A stretch of DNA of 64,000 nucleotides from CAWJLS01 sp963843755 (GTDB taxonomy: Bacteria > Acidobacteriota > Thermoanaerobaculia > Multivoradales > DATKCC01). Position 1 is the first letter of the stretch. The number at the start of each line of letters is the position of its first letter. The position numbers were made by a program, and so were the translations under genes. The DNA is taken from positions 62,001 through 126,000 of the forward strand of contig CAWJLS010000011.1 in NCBI GenBank assembly GCA_963843755.1, written 5' to 3'. Of this stretch, positions 8,431 through 16,585 are shown piece after piece. The notes under the pieces are model-generated. The model saw only the letters and a program-made list of their open reading frames with translations. It was not told where the DNA came from and did no database searches.

Positions 8431-10496
8431 CCGTCCCCCTCCGCCTCTCCGTCCGCCCCGGCCCGTCGGGAGCCGGCCCGACCCGAGCGGGCGAAGGCCA
8501 GGCCGGAGCGGAGCATGGCCGCCGCGATCCGGGCCGGCCCGACCGGGGCCGGCGGCTCCAGGGTGCCCTCCGACCAGCGCCGCAGAGCCTCGCCGCGCCG
8601 GAGCTTGCCCGACGAGGTACGCGGCAGGGTTCCGGGGGCGAGGATCTCGACCCGGTCGGGCGCCAGGCCGAGGCCGGTGAGGACCGCCCGCCTCACCCGT
8701 TCCGGCAGGGCGGCCCGCTCCTCCGCGCCCGCGGTGCGCGCGTGCTCGACGAAGACCAGCAGCTCTTCGGAGTCGCCTCCGCCGCCGCCGGTCGCGGGCG
8801 GCACCCAGCTCACCGCCACCGCGCAGCCGGCCCGCGCTCCCGGTACGTCCAGGGCCAGGCGCTCGATCTCCTCCGGCGCCACGTTCTTGCCGCGGACGAT
8901 CACCAGGTCCTTCGCCCGCCCGGTCAGGTACAGCTCGCCGCCGCGGAGAAACCCCAGGTCGCCCGTGTCGAGCCAGCCGTCGACCAGCGCCGCCGCGCTC
9001 GCCTCGGGGCGACCGAAGTAGCCCTCCATGAGCGACGGCCCGCGCACCCAGACCCGGCCGACGATCCCTTCCTCCAGCGGGCCGGCTTCGCTGCCCGCCC
9101 CCCCGGGCGACGGGTCGCCGTCCTCGCCCTGCGGCCGGATCTCGATCTCGAAGCCGGGCACCGGCACCCCGACCGAGACCAGCTCCCGGGCCGGCTCTCC
9201 ACCCTCTCCACCTCCTGCGCCGGCTCCCTCGGCGACGCCGGGTCCCTCCTCCTGGCCGACCGCCTGGACCGGCCTGACCGTCTGGACCAGGCACCCCGGC
9301 TCGAGCGAGCCCCGGACGAAGCGTTCGGTCGAGAACCGCTTTCCGAGGGGCGCGAAGGTCACCGCCAGGGAGGCCTCCGAGAGGCCGTACACCGGGGTCA
9401 GCGCCTCGGGCCGGAAGCCGAACGGGGCGAAGCGGTCGACGAACGCCCGCAGGGTCGCCGGGGCGACCGACTCGGCGCCGTCGAGGGCGGCGCGCCAGGC
9501 GGAGAGGTCGATCCCTTCGATCTCGGCGTCGCGCACCTTGGCGACGCACAGCCCGTAGGCGAAGTTGGGCGCCGGCGAGACGGTGGCGCGGTAGCGCGAC
9601 AGGGCGCGCAGCCAGACCGCCGGCCGGGCGACGAAGACCTCCGGACCGATCAGGGTCAGGTCGGCCACCCGTTCGAGGGCCGGGAAGACGCAGCCGATCA
9701 GGCCCATGTCGTGGTAGAGCGGCAACCAGGAGACGCCGCTGTGGACGACCTCCTCGGTGTCCGGCCAGAAGCTGTTGAGCAGGCGGGTCTGGGCCAGGAC
9801 GGCGCGCTGGGAGAGGGCGACCGGCTTCGGCTCGACGGTGGTGCCGGAGGAGAACTGGATCAGGGCCAGGTCGTCCGGGGTCGGGCGCACGGCGCCGAGG
9901 CGCTCCGGCGCGCCCGGCGGCAGGCGGTCCAGGGTCCGGCAGCCGAGCTCCGGGCCGGCCGCGGCCACCGTCTGCCCCAGCAGCCGGCGCACCCGGGAGT
10001 CGGCGAGCACGAGGCGGGCGCCGACCGCGCGGAGCATGGCGGCGGTGCGGCGGTGGTACTCGTCCAGCCGGCCCAGGCGGACCGGCGGATAGAGCGGCGC
10101 CGGCACGGCCCCGGCCAGGAGGATGCCGAAGAGGGCGGCGAAGAACTCCTCACCGGTCGGGTAGATCAGGCCGACCCTGTCGCCCGGGCGGACGCCGGCG
10201 GCGACCAGGCGCCCCGCCGTCTCCCGGGCCGCCCCGTGGACGGCGGGCCAGGGGACGAAGCGCGGCCGTTCGCGCCGGTCGAGGAAGCGGAGCCCCCGGG
10301 CGCCGCCCCGACCGGGGGCGGTCTCTGGCCTGCGACCGATCGCGGCGCCGGGGGCGGCACCGACCGGGCGGGCGGCGCGCTCCAGCAGGGTCACCAGGGT
10401 GTCGCCCTCCGCCAGCACCGAGCCCGGCGCGCCGGCGGGGCCGACCGACCGGGAGGCAGGCGCTTCGGGCCCTCCTGGCGGGGACGGATCGGGCAT
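8427..10496 (-). CDS. Fatty acyl-AMP ligase (long-chain acyl starter activation)
   Basis: A 689-residue member of the ANL superfamily. The signatures are IQFSSGTTVEPKPVALSQRA (A3-like P-loop), PVYGLSEASLAVTF, WLDTGDLGFLRGGELYLTGRAKD, and PRTSSGKLRR with the C-terminal Lys. SWLPLYHDMGLIGCVF is typical of FAALs that pass acyl-adenylates to acyl carrier proteins. The P-loop departs from the usual TGxPKG by reading TVEPKP. A Gly/Glu-rich linker lies before the C-terminal subdomain. The ATG is 2 bp after the acyl carrier protein stop. The pair very likely activates a fatty acid and loads it on that carrier for the type III polyketide synthase. Confidence 0.92.
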   Translation of the reverse strand: MPDPSPPGGPEAPASRSVGPAGAPGSVLAEGDTLVTLLERAARPVGAAPGAAIGRRPETAPGRGGARGLRFLDRRERPRFVPWPAVHGAARETAGRLVAAGVRPGDRVGLIYPTGEEFFAALFGILLAGAVPAPLYPPVRLGRLDEYHRRTAAMLRAVGARLVLADSRVRRLLGQTVAAAGPELGCRTLDRLPPGAPERLGAVRPTPDDLALIQFSSGTTVEPKPVALSQRAVLAQTRLLNSFWPDTEEVVHSGVSWLPLYHDMGLIGCVFPALERVADLTLIGPEVFVARPAVWLRALSRYRATVSPAPNFAYGLCVAKVRDAEIEGIDLSAWRAALDGAESVAPATLRAFVDRFAPFGFRPEALTPVYGLSEASLAVTFAPLGKRFSTERFVRGSLEPGCLVQTVRPVQAVGQEEGPGVAEGAGAGGGEGGEPARELVSVGVPVPGFEIEIRPQGEDGDPSPGGAGSEAGPLEEGIVGRVWVRGPSLMEGYFGRPEASAAALVDGWLDTGDLGFLRGGELYLTGRAKDLVIVRGKNVAPEEIERLALDVPGARAGCAVAVSWVPPATGGGGGDSEELLVFVEHARTAGAEERAALPERVRRAVLTGLGLAPDRVEILAPGTLPRTSSGKLRRGEALRRWSEGTLEPPAPVGPARIAAAMLRSGLAFARSGRAGSRRAGADGEAEGDG

Positions 10497-10498
10497 CG

Positions 10499-10783
10499 TC
10501 AGTCCGGCTGCTCGTCTGTGGTGCGTGCCGGCTCGTCGGGCTCCGCGAGCTTGCGCTCGACCGCCGCCACCAGGTCGCCGACCGTGGTGATCTCCGCCTC
10601 GTCCTGCTCGTCCAGGCAGACGCGGAAGCGGTTCTCCACCTCCACGGCCAGGGTGAGCAGGCGGATCGAGTCGAGGGCCAGGTCTTCGACCAGGTCCATC
10701 TCCGGCGCCAGCCGGCCGTCGAAGCCCAGGTGGTCACGGGCCACCTCGGTCACCCCGTGCAGGATCTCGTCGCGGGTCGTCAC
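10499..10783 (-). CDS. Acyl carrier protein
   Basis: A 94-residue carrier starting at GTG 10783, which overlaps the stop of the methyltransferase gene (GTGA). The phosphopantetheine site is the Ser in DLVEDLALDSIRLLTLAVEVE (residue 39), with the usual acidic helix II. The C-terminal 15 residues are a polar tail. Its place between the type III synthase and the acyl-AMP ligase suggests a dedicated starter-unit carrier rather than the fatty-acid-synthesis ACP. Confidence 0.9.
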   Translation of the reverse strand: MTTRDEILHGVTEVARDHLGFDGRLAPEMDLVEDLALDSIRLLTLAVEVENRFRVCLDEQDEAEITTVGDLVAAVERKLAEPDEPARTTDEQPD

Positions 10784-11448
10784 GCGCCCCCCACCCCCGT
10801 GCCGCGCAGGGAATGGGGCTCGTCCGGTTCGGGGCGAGCGCTCGGCCCGGGCTCTCGCGTCGGCCCGCCCTCTGCTTCGATCTCGGCCCCGGCCCCTGAT
10901 CCAACTTGGGACCGGACGCCGTAGCGCGCCAGCGCCGCGTCCTCGGTCCGGATACGCACCGCCAGCAGCAGGCCGTTGGCGAGCGAGAAGAGCGCCGCCG
11001 TCAGGTACGCGGTGTGGACCAGCGGCAGGGCGGCGACCTCGAGCGCCACGGCCAGGTAGTTGGGGTGGGGCAGGAACCGGTACGGCCCCGCGGCGACCAG
11101 CCGCCGCCCCGGCACCACGATCACCCGGGTCGTCCACGCCCCGCCGAGCGAGCGGATCACCCACCAGCGAAGCGCCGAGGCCGCCACCAGAACGCCCAGC
11201 ATCGCCGCAGCCGCGGAGGGCACGAACGGCCGCCCGAGGAGCCAGACCTCGGCAACGCACGAGCCCAGGAACAGGGCGTGGAGCGCCACCATCACCGGAT
11301 AGTGCCCGGCCCCCACCTCCACCCCGCCGTCGGCCAGCTTCCGCCGCGCGTTGCGCCGGGCGAGCCGGAGCTCCGCCAACCGCTGCACCGCCACCAGCCC
11401 CACGAGGCCGGTGAACAGGACGCGGCTGTCGATCCCGGCGACATCCAT
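10780..11448 (-). CDS. Isoprenylcysteine carboxyl methyltransferase-family (ICMT-like) membrane methyltransferase
   Basis: A 222-residue protein with several hydrophobic segments. The ICMT/PEMT signature is in AAGPYRFLPHPNYLAVALEVAALPL. I chose ATG 11448 because a GGAG lies 8 nt upstream; the GTG at 11454 would create a four-base overlap with the polyketide synthase stop and is also possible. In the srsABC phenolic-lipid operon the homologous methyltransferase O-methylates the polyketide ring, and the same role is likely here. The last 40 residues (EAEGGPTREPGPS and onward) are low-complexity and probably disordered. Confidence 0.87.
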   Translation of the reverse strand: MDVAGIDSRVLFTGLVGLVAVQRLAELRLARRNARRKLADGGVEVGAGHYPVMVALHALFLGSCVAEVWLLGRPFVPSAAAAMLGVLVAASALRWWVIRSLGGAWTTRVIVVPGRRLVAAGPYRFLPHPNYLAVALEVAALPLVHTAYLTAALFSLANGLLLAVRIRTEDAALARYGVRSQVGSGAGAEIEAEGGPTREPGPSARPEPDEPHSLRGTGVGGA

Positions 11449-11450
11449 CG

Positions 11451-12503
11451 TCACCACTCCAGCAGGACGAGCTCCGAGCAGAAGCCGGGGCCCATGGCGA
11501 GGAGGAGCCCCGGGCTTCCGGGCGGCCCGGGGTGGTGGGCGACGGTCTCCTGGAGCGCCAGCAGGACGGAGGTCGACGACAGGTTGCCGACCTCGCGCAG
11601 GCTCTCCCAGGTGACGTCGAGGGCGCCGTCGGGCAGCTCCAGGGTCTCCTCCATCGCCTCGAGCACTTTCGGTCCGCCCGGATGGCAGATCCAGGTGGTG
11701 ACGTCGTCGCGGGTCAGGTCGTGCTCGGCCAGGAAGGCGTCGACGTCGCCCCGCAGGTGGCGCCGCACCATCTCCGGCACGTCGGCCGAGAGGACGATCT
11801 GGAAGCCGCGCTCCGAGATGTCCCACCCCATGACCTCCTCGGTGTCCGGGTAGAAGACCGAGCGGGTGGCGACGACGCGGGGGCCCGCGAGACCCTGCCG
11901 GTCGGCGCCGGCCACGACCACCGCCGCGGCGCCGTCGCCGAACAGGCCGGAGGCGATCAGGTTGGGGATCGACAGGTCGCGGAGCTGGAGGGTGAGCGAG
12001 CAGAGCTCGACCGAGAGCAGCACGGCCACCTCGCCGGGGAAGGCGCGGACGGCGTCGGCCGCCCGGGCGATGCCCGCCGCGCCGGCGACGCAGCCGAGGC
12101 CGAAGATCGGCATCCGCTTGACCCGGGTCGGCAGGCCGAGCCGGTTGACCAGCCGGGCGTCGAGCGACGGCGTCGCGACGCCGGTCACGGTGACGGTGAT
12201 CAGGGTGTCGACGTCCGCCACCGTCAGGCCGGCCGCGCCGAGCGCGCGCGCGACCGCCTCCCCGCCGACCTCCTGGGCGACGCGGATCCAGGCGTCGTTG
12301 GCCTGGCCCCAGGTCGTGAGCCGCTCGTACTCCTCGATCGGCAGGGCCAGGTGGCGCCCGCCCACGAGGACGTTCCTGTGAAGCTGCTCCAGCCGGGCCA
12401 GGTTGTGGTGCCGGGTTGCCCAGTGGCGCTTGAGCTCCCCGAGCAGCGTCTCCTGGTCGTAGAAGTGCGGCGGGAAGCTCGATCCGACTCCGGCGATTCT
12501 CAC
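11451..12503 (-). CDS. Type III polyketide synthase (alkylresorcinol/alkylpyrone synthase-like)
   Basis: A 350-residue chalcone/stilbene-synthase-superfamily enzyme. The catalytic triad is visible: Cys138 in FGLGCVAGAAG, His274 in WICHPGGPKVLEAM and Asn307 in VGNLSSTSVLLAL. The terminal GPGFCSELVLLEW is the usual GFGPG-type loop. It starts at GTG 12503, 7 bp after the preceding membrane-protein gene. Such enzymes extend a fatty acyl starter with malonyl-CoA and cyclise it to alkylresorcinols or alkylpyrones. The ligase and carrier next to it suggest an ACP-bound rather than CoA-bound starter. Confidence 0.95.
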   Translation of the reverse strand: MRIAGVGSSFPPHFYDQETLLGELKRHWATRHHNLARLEQLHRNVLVGGRHLALPIEEYERLTTWGQANDAWIRVAQEVGGEAVARALGAAGLTVADVDTLITVTVTGVATPSLDARLVNRLGLPTRVKRMPIFGLGCVAGAAGIARAADAVRAFPGEVAVLLSVELCSLTLQLRDLSIPNLIASGLFGDGAAAVVVAGADRQGLAGPRVVATRSVFYPDTEEVMGWDISERGFQIVLSADVPEMVRRHLRGDVDAFLAEHDLTRDDVTTWICHPGGPKVLEAMEETLELPDGALDVTWESLREVGNLSSTSVLLALQETVAHHPGPPGSPGLLLAMGPGFCSELVLLEW

Positions 12504-12510
12504 GATGCGC

Positions 12511-13077
12511 TCACGCGCCCTCGTCGGGTGCGTCGTCGGGCGCGCTGTCGGGCACGTGGGGCGCGCTGTCGAGCGCGTCGTCCGCGCGGGGCGCGGCGGG
12601 CGCGGGGGGCGCGTGCCCGGGCGTCGTCTCGTCGCGCTCGGCCGGCACCGCGTCCTCGATCTCTTCGGTGCCCTCCAGCGCGTCGGCGGTCTCCAGGCTC
12701 CTGGCGACCGACGCCATCATCAGGCCGCAGACGGTGTAGAGCCCGAGCCAGGCCGCGCTCAGGTGCCACCAGGCCGTGGAGGAGAGGCGCGCGGCGCCGG
12801 CCACGGTGAGGACGAGCACCGGACCGCGGAAGATCCAGGCAGTCCAGGCGCTGGCGAGCCCTCCCAGCCAGCGGCCGAGCCCCCGGTCGCGCACCAGCAG
12901 GTAGAGCGCCACGAGGCCGGTCGCCTCGAGCAGCCAGCGGCCCAGGAGCTGCGGCGCCGGCAGGGAGGCGGGGCTCGCCAGGTCGATCGCTTCGGCGCCG
13001 AAGTGGAACACGCCGAGGGTGAGCATGACGAGCGGCAGCGCGAGGATCAGGAAGCGGAACAAGGTGGCGAGGATCAT
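12511..13077 (-). CDS. Hypothetical membrane protein heading the phenolic-lipid operon
   Basis: A 188-residue protein with about four hydrophobic helices: residues 1-25 (LATLFRFLILALPLVMLTLG), about 45-62 (LLEATGLVALYLLV), 83-95 (GPVLVLTVAGAA) and 105-125 (AAWLGLYTVCGLMMASVA). An acidic Pro/Ala/Asp tail follows (residues 140-188). I recognise no family. It is the first gene of the minus-strand operon and ends 7 bp before the polyketide synthase start, so it is probably co-expressed and may anchor the pathway enzymes at the membrane. Confidence 0.7.
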   Translation of the reverse strand: MILATLFRFLILALPLVMLTLGVFHFGAEAIDLASPASLPAPQLLGRWLLEATGLVALYLLVRDRGLGRWLGGLASAWTAWIFRGPVLVLTVAGAARLSSTAWWHLSAAWLGLYTVCGLMMASVARSLETADALEGTEEIEDAVPAERDETTPGHAPPAPAAPRADDALDSAPHVPDSAPDDAPDEGA

Positions 13078-13130
13078 AGCGTACGGGTCTCCCGCGAGCT
13101 GCTAAAGTTCCGTCACCCTCGCTCAATCCA

Positions 13131-13161
13131 TTCCGGGCCGGCGATCGTACTTCCGGGCCGG
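13131..13161. promoter_or_regulatory. 11-bp direct repeat in the divergent promoter region
   Basis: TTCCGGGCCGG occurs at 13131-13141 and again at 13151-13161, 20 bp apart (about two helical turns), within the 91-bp space between the divergent phenolic-lipid and arsenic/phosphate operons. The downstream copy runs into the GGAG ribosome site of the plus-strand gene. It may be an operator for a dimeric regulator; no regulator gene lies next to it. Confidence 0.4.
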
Positions 13162-13168
13162 AGACACG

Positions 13169-14101
13169 ATGACCGCGACCTCGCCCACACCGACCGGAAA
13201 CCGCCGCGCCGCCGATCCCTCCGCTCGCGCCGGCCTGGTGGACGCGCCGGTGGGGGCCGCGCCGACTGCGCCGGCCGACCGCGCCATGCGGACACCGGAG
13301 ACCACGCTCCTCGTCTTCACCCTGGGGGCACGGGCCGAGGGGCGGCGCAAGCGGCTGCTGCCGGCGGCGCTCCGCGACCGGGAGACCGCGCTCTACCGGG
13401 CGTGCCTGGAGGAGGCGCTCGACGCCGGCCGCTCCGCCGGCTGCCATCTGGAGGTCTGCTCCCCGGCCGGGGTGGAGCTGCCCGCGGACGCGCGGGCGGT
13501 CGGCCAGGCCGGCCGCGGCTTCGGCGAGCGCTTCGCCCAGGCCTTCGATGGCGCGATCGGCCGCTCCCACCGCTCCCACCGCTCGAGTGCGCCGGTGGTC
13601 GCGGTCGGTACCGACACGCCGGGTCTCACCCGCGATCACGTGGAACGGGCGCTCACCCTGCTTTCGGGCGCCCCCGCCGACCCGTCCCCCGACCGCGTGG
13701 TGATCGGGCCGAGCCCCGACGGCGGCCTCTACCTGCTGGCCTCGACCCGTCCCCTGGGGGACCTCCTCCGGCGGGTCCGCTGGTGCCGGCGCACCACCCT
13801 CGCCCATCTGCGCCGCCTGCTCCACCGCGCCGGGATGGCCGTCGTGCTGCTCGAGCCGCTGGCCGACCTCGACCGCCGCCAGGACCTGGAGCGCTGGGTC
13901 GCCCGCTCCGGCCGCTCCGGCCGGCCGGGGCGAGGCCGCCGGAGCGTCGCGACGCCCCCGACCCTCCGCGCCGCCCGCGCCATCGCGCGGCTGCTCGACG
14001 CCCTCCGCCGGCCGCTCCGGCCGCTGGCTCTCGGGACCCCGGTCCGCACGCCGGCGCCGGTCCACCGGGGCCGCGCCCCGCCCCCCGCCCTTCCCGCCTG
14101 A
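13169..14101 (+). CDS. DUF2064-type (arsenosugar-cluster-like) glycosyltransferase
   Basis: A 310-residue protein with the nucleotide-diphospho-sugar transferase fold of the DUF2064/TIGR04282 group. TTLLVFTLGARAEGRRKRLLP near residue 45 corresponds to the N-terminal LxxFxKxPxxGxxKTRL motif. AQAFDGAIG, VAVGTDTPGLTRDHVERAL and VVIGPSPDGGLYLLA follow. The start at 13169 has a GGAG 5 nt upstream, although conserved sequence begins only after residue 40. The last 70 residues are Arg/Pro-rich. Family members sit in arsenosugar clusters with ArsM and a radical SAM protein, as here. Low-complexity RSHRSHRSS and RSGRSGRPGRG stretches interrupt it. Confidence 0.72.
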   Translation: MTATSPTPTGNRRAADPSARAGLVDAPVGAAPTAPADRAMRTPETTLLVFTLGARAEGRRKRLLPAALRDRETALYRACLEEALDAGRSAGCHLEVCSPAGVELPADARAVGQAGRGFGERFAQAFDGAIGRSHRSHRSSAPVVAVGTDTPGLTRDHVERALTLLSGAPADPSPDRVVIGPSPDGGLYLLASTRPLGDLLRRVRWCRRTTLAHLRRLLHRAGMAVVLLEPLADLDRRQDLERWVARSGRSGRPGRGRRSVATPPTLRAARAIARLLDALRRPLRPLALGTPVRTPAPVHRGRAPPPALPA

Positions 14102-14117
14102 TCCGGGTCCACCCGGG

Positions 14118-14140
14118 GACCTCCGAGGTTCTCGGAGGTC
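14118..14140. terminator. Perfect 10-bp hairpin after the DUF2064 gene
   Basis: GACCTCCGAG and CTCGGAGGTC form a perfect 10-bp stem with the 3-nt loop GTT, 17 bp after the stop codon. No T-run follows, so it may be an attenuator or mRNA-stability element rather than a full terminator. The remaining bases to 14377 hold no gene, only an 11-bp tandem repeat of GACGCCACG(T/C)G near 14269-14290. Confidence 0.45.
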
Positions 14141-14377
14141 GCACCGCCCCAGGACCCGAACGACCGAGCGCAGACCCGCCCGCACCGACGGCTCTCCGAG
14201 CCGAGCCCGGAGAGCCCCTGGTCGAGCCTTCCCGCGCTCGCCACCACGCCCGCGTGACGGGACTCTTCGCGACGCCACGTGACGCCACGCGATGCCCGTG
14301 GTCGCGCCCCTTGTTCCGGTCCCGTTCTCCGGTCCGGAACGCGGGCCGATCCGAGAGGTCGAGACAAGGACGCCTGA

Positions 14378-15373
14378 ATGAGTGAACCGAACAGCCGCCG
14401 CCACGATCCTGGCCTGGAGCCGGCCCTGGAGCCGGGACCCGCCGCGCGCCCGCCGGGCGCCGACGATGCCCGCACCGCCCGCGATGCCCGCAACGCCCGC
14501 GAGCCGGACGGCGTCCCGGCGCCGCGGGTCGAGCTGACCTCTCTCGACACCCTCTGGTTCCAGGTCGCGGGCACGGTCTGCAACCTGGCCTGCACCCACT
14601 GCTTCGTCTCCTGCTCGCCGACCAACCGGACCCACGACTTCCTGTCGCTGGAGACGGTCCGGCGGACGCTGGAGGAGGCGGCCGGCCTGGGGGTCAAGGA
14701 GTACTACTTCACCGGCGGCGAGCCGTTCCTGAACCCGGAGATGGAGGACATCCTGGCGGCCGCGCTCGCGGTCGGGCCGACCACGGTGCTAACCAACGGG
14801 CTGCTGCTCGACCCGGAGCGCTGCCGGCGGCTCGCCGCCCTGGCCGAAGCCTCCGACTACAGCCTGGACGTGCGCGTCTCCCTCGACGGCATGACCCCCG
14901 CCTCGAACGACGCGATCCGCGGGGAGGGGGTGTTCGAGCGGGCCATGGACGGCATCCGCAACCTGGCCGCGGCGGGCATCAACCCGGTGCTCACGGTCAC
15001 CGAGGTGCACGAGGAGAACGCCTCGCCGGAGGGCAAGGAGCGCTTCTTCGGGCTGCTCCGGGAGCTGGGCATCGACAAGCCCCGGCTCAAGGTGCTGCCC
15101 ATCTTCCAGATCGGCAACGAGGCCGAGCGCGGCGGCGCCTACGAGAGCTGGCAGCGGCTGCGCGAGGGCGACGTCCCGGACGGCTCCTGGGACCACCTCC
15201 AGTGCTCCTCCTGCCGCATGGTCACCGACCAGGGGGTGTGGGTCTGCCCGATCCTGGTCAACGAGCCGTCCGGCCGCATGGGGGCGACCCTGGCCGACTC
15301 CCTGGACACCTACCCCCTGGAGCACCCGGCGTGCTGGACGTGCCACGTGTACGGGGTGAGCTGCAAGACGTGA
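14378..15373 (+). CDS. Radical SAM/SPASM-like protein of the arsenic cluster
   Basis: A 331-residue enzyme. The [4Fe-4S]-SAM site is CNLACTHCFVSCSP (CxxxCxxC) near residue 67, followed by YYFTGGEPFLNPEME (GGEP SAM motif) and RVSLDG. A C-terminal auxiliary-cluster region has CSSCRMVTDQGVWVCPI and CWTCHVYGVSC, a short SPASM-like pattern. AAGGA lies upstream of the ATG. It differs from classic ArsS (which has CxxxCxxCH and a DUF3641 tail) but occupies the same kind of place between a DUF2064 transferase and ArsM. The substrate is unknown; a role in building an organoarsenical is an inference from the neighbours. Confidence 0.85.
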   Translation: MSEPNSRRHDPGLEPALEPGPAARPPGADDARTARDARNAREPDGVPAPRVELTSLDTLWFQVAGTVCNLACTHCFVSCSPTNRTHDFLSLETVRRTLEEAAGLGVKEYYFTGGEPFLNPEMEDILAAALAVGPTTVLTNGLLLDPERCRRLAALAEASDYSLDVRVSLDGMTPASNDAIRGEGVFERAMDGIRNLAAAGINPVLTVTEVHEENASPEGKERFFGLLRELGIDKPRLKVLPIFQIGNEAERGGAYESWQRLREGDVPDGSWDHLQCSSCRMVTDQGVWVCPILVNEPSGRMGATLADSLDTYPLEHPACWTCHVYGVSCKT

Positions 15374-15403
15374 TCTTCATGGATCGCCCCTCTCACTCTC
15401 GTT

Positions 15404-15431
15404 CCCTCTCCCCCCACGCGGGGGAAGAGGG
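15404..15431. terminator. Hairpin between the radical SAM and phosphoesterase genes
   Basis: CCCTCTCCCCCC and GGGGGAAGAGGG pair over 12 positions with one mismatch and a 4-nt loop. The hairpin lies in the 106-bp spacer before the phosphoesterase ribosome site. This C/G-rich palindrome type is common as a dispersed intergenic repeat, so it may be a REP-like element rather than a terminator. Confidence 0.4.
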
Positions 15432-15479
15432 ACGCCACCTCCCCCCCTCGGGCGAGGACCGTTCGCAGGAGGTTCGACC

Positions 15480-16535
15480 ATGAGTCAACGACCACCACAG
15501 TCCCGGGAGCTCGACCAGCGCGCGCGGCTCGAGCGCCAGCGCGCCGAGGCGCGGGAGAAGCTGACCCGCCACCGGGGCATGGCGACCTGGGGCGAGAGGC
15601 TCGTCCCCCTGGGGGAGTTCCGCAAGGCCGCCGAGACGGTCGGCCGCCACCTCTCCGCCGAGGAGGCCGCGGCCGAGCGCGCCGCCTACCGCGCCCCCCG
15701 GCCCGACCCGACGCCGGTCGAGGGGCCGTACGACAAGATCGCCGTCTTCGGCGGCGTCTACTCGAACCACCTGGCGCTCGCCGCCCTGCTTGAGGACGCC
15801 GGCCGCCGGGGCGCCGAGGCGATCTACTGCCTGGGCGACCTGGGCGCCTTCGGCCCCAACCCGGAGAAGGTCCGCCCGCTGCTCGCCGAGGGCGGCGTAC
15901 TGACGCTCCAGGGCAACTACGAGGAGTCGCTCGCCACCGGCGCCGAGGACTGCAACTGCGGCTACACCGACCCCCGGGACAACCATTTCGCCGACATCTC
16001 CTACCGTTATACGGAGGAGCGCTGCTCGGACGACTTCAAGGCCTGGATGGGGTCGCTCCCCCGGCGCCGCCGCGTCCGGGTCGGCGAGCGCGAGCTGCTG
16101 CTGGTCCACGGCTCGCCCCGGCGGATCAACGAGTTCCTGTTCGAGTCCGCCACGCCGGTGCCGTTCCTCGAAGTGCTGCTCGACCAGGAGGGGGCCGACG
16201 GGCTGCTGGTGACCCACACCGGCCTCCACTGGCACCGCAAGCTCCCCTCCGGCCGGGACGTCGTCAACGTCGGCGTCATCGGCCGGCCGGCCAACGACGG
16301 CCGCACCGAGGTCTGGTACTCGACCGTCGAGGCGGCACCTGACCGAGAGAGAGACTCCCGGGGGGCCGGCCTGCGCGTCGAGCTGCTGCCGCTCACCTAC
16401 GACTGGCAGGGCCTGGCCGCCGAGATGCGCGCCGAGCGCCTGCCGGAAGAGTTCGTCGAGACCATCGAAACCGGCTGGTGGACCACCTGTCTCGAGGTGC
16501 TGCCCACCAAAGAGCGGGCGCTCTCCCGCTTCTGA
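15480..16535 (+). CDS. Calcineurin-like metallophosphoesterase of the arsenic cluster
   Basis: A 351-residue protein with a strong ribosome site (GCAGGAGG) before the ATG. After a charged helical N-terminus come the metallophosphoesterase motifs: KIAVFGGVYSNHLAL, YCLGDLGAFGPNPE, LQGNYEESLA (the GNHE position), LLLVHGSPRRINEFLF and LVTHTGLHWHRKL. The first motif has Gly-Gly-Val where DxH is usual, so one metal site may be altered. It also contains a CNCGYTDP segment. It lies between the radical SAM and arsM genes. It may hydrolyse a phosphorylated organoarsenical or nucleotide intermediate, which is inference. Confidence 0.8.
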   Translation: MSQRPPQSRELDQRARLERQRAEAREKLTRHRGMATWGERLVPLGEFRKAAETVGRHLSAEEAAAERAAYRAPRPDPTPVEGPYDKIAVFGGVYSNHLALAALLEDAGRRGAEAIYCLGDLGAFGPNPEKVRPLLAEGGVLTLQGNYEESLATGAEDCNCGYTDPRDNHFADISYRYTEERCSDDFKAWMGSLPRRRRVRVGERELLLVHGSPRRINEFLFESATPVPFLEVLLDQEGADGLLVTHTGLHWHRKLPSGRDVVNVGVIGRPANDGRTEVWYSTVEAAPDRERDSRGAGLRVELLPLTYDWQGLAAEMRAERLPEEFVETIETGWWTTCLEVLPTKERALSRF

Positions 16536-16585
16536 ATCCATCGATCCCGAACCCTGAACCACCCTCGTCAAGGAGAACCCACCCG

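Noticed and set aside
6844..9549. A single 901-codon frame covering the FAD enzyme
   Set aside because: Only the last 528 codons look like a flavoprotein; the upstream part is antisense-free noise overlapping the ligase in another frame, and a GTGA start/stop overlap at 8430 gives the real start.
13169..13285. Start of the DUF2064 gene at the internal ATG 13286
   Set aside because: Conserved sequence begins near there, but no ribosome site precedes it, whereas ATG 13169 has a GGAG at good spacing.
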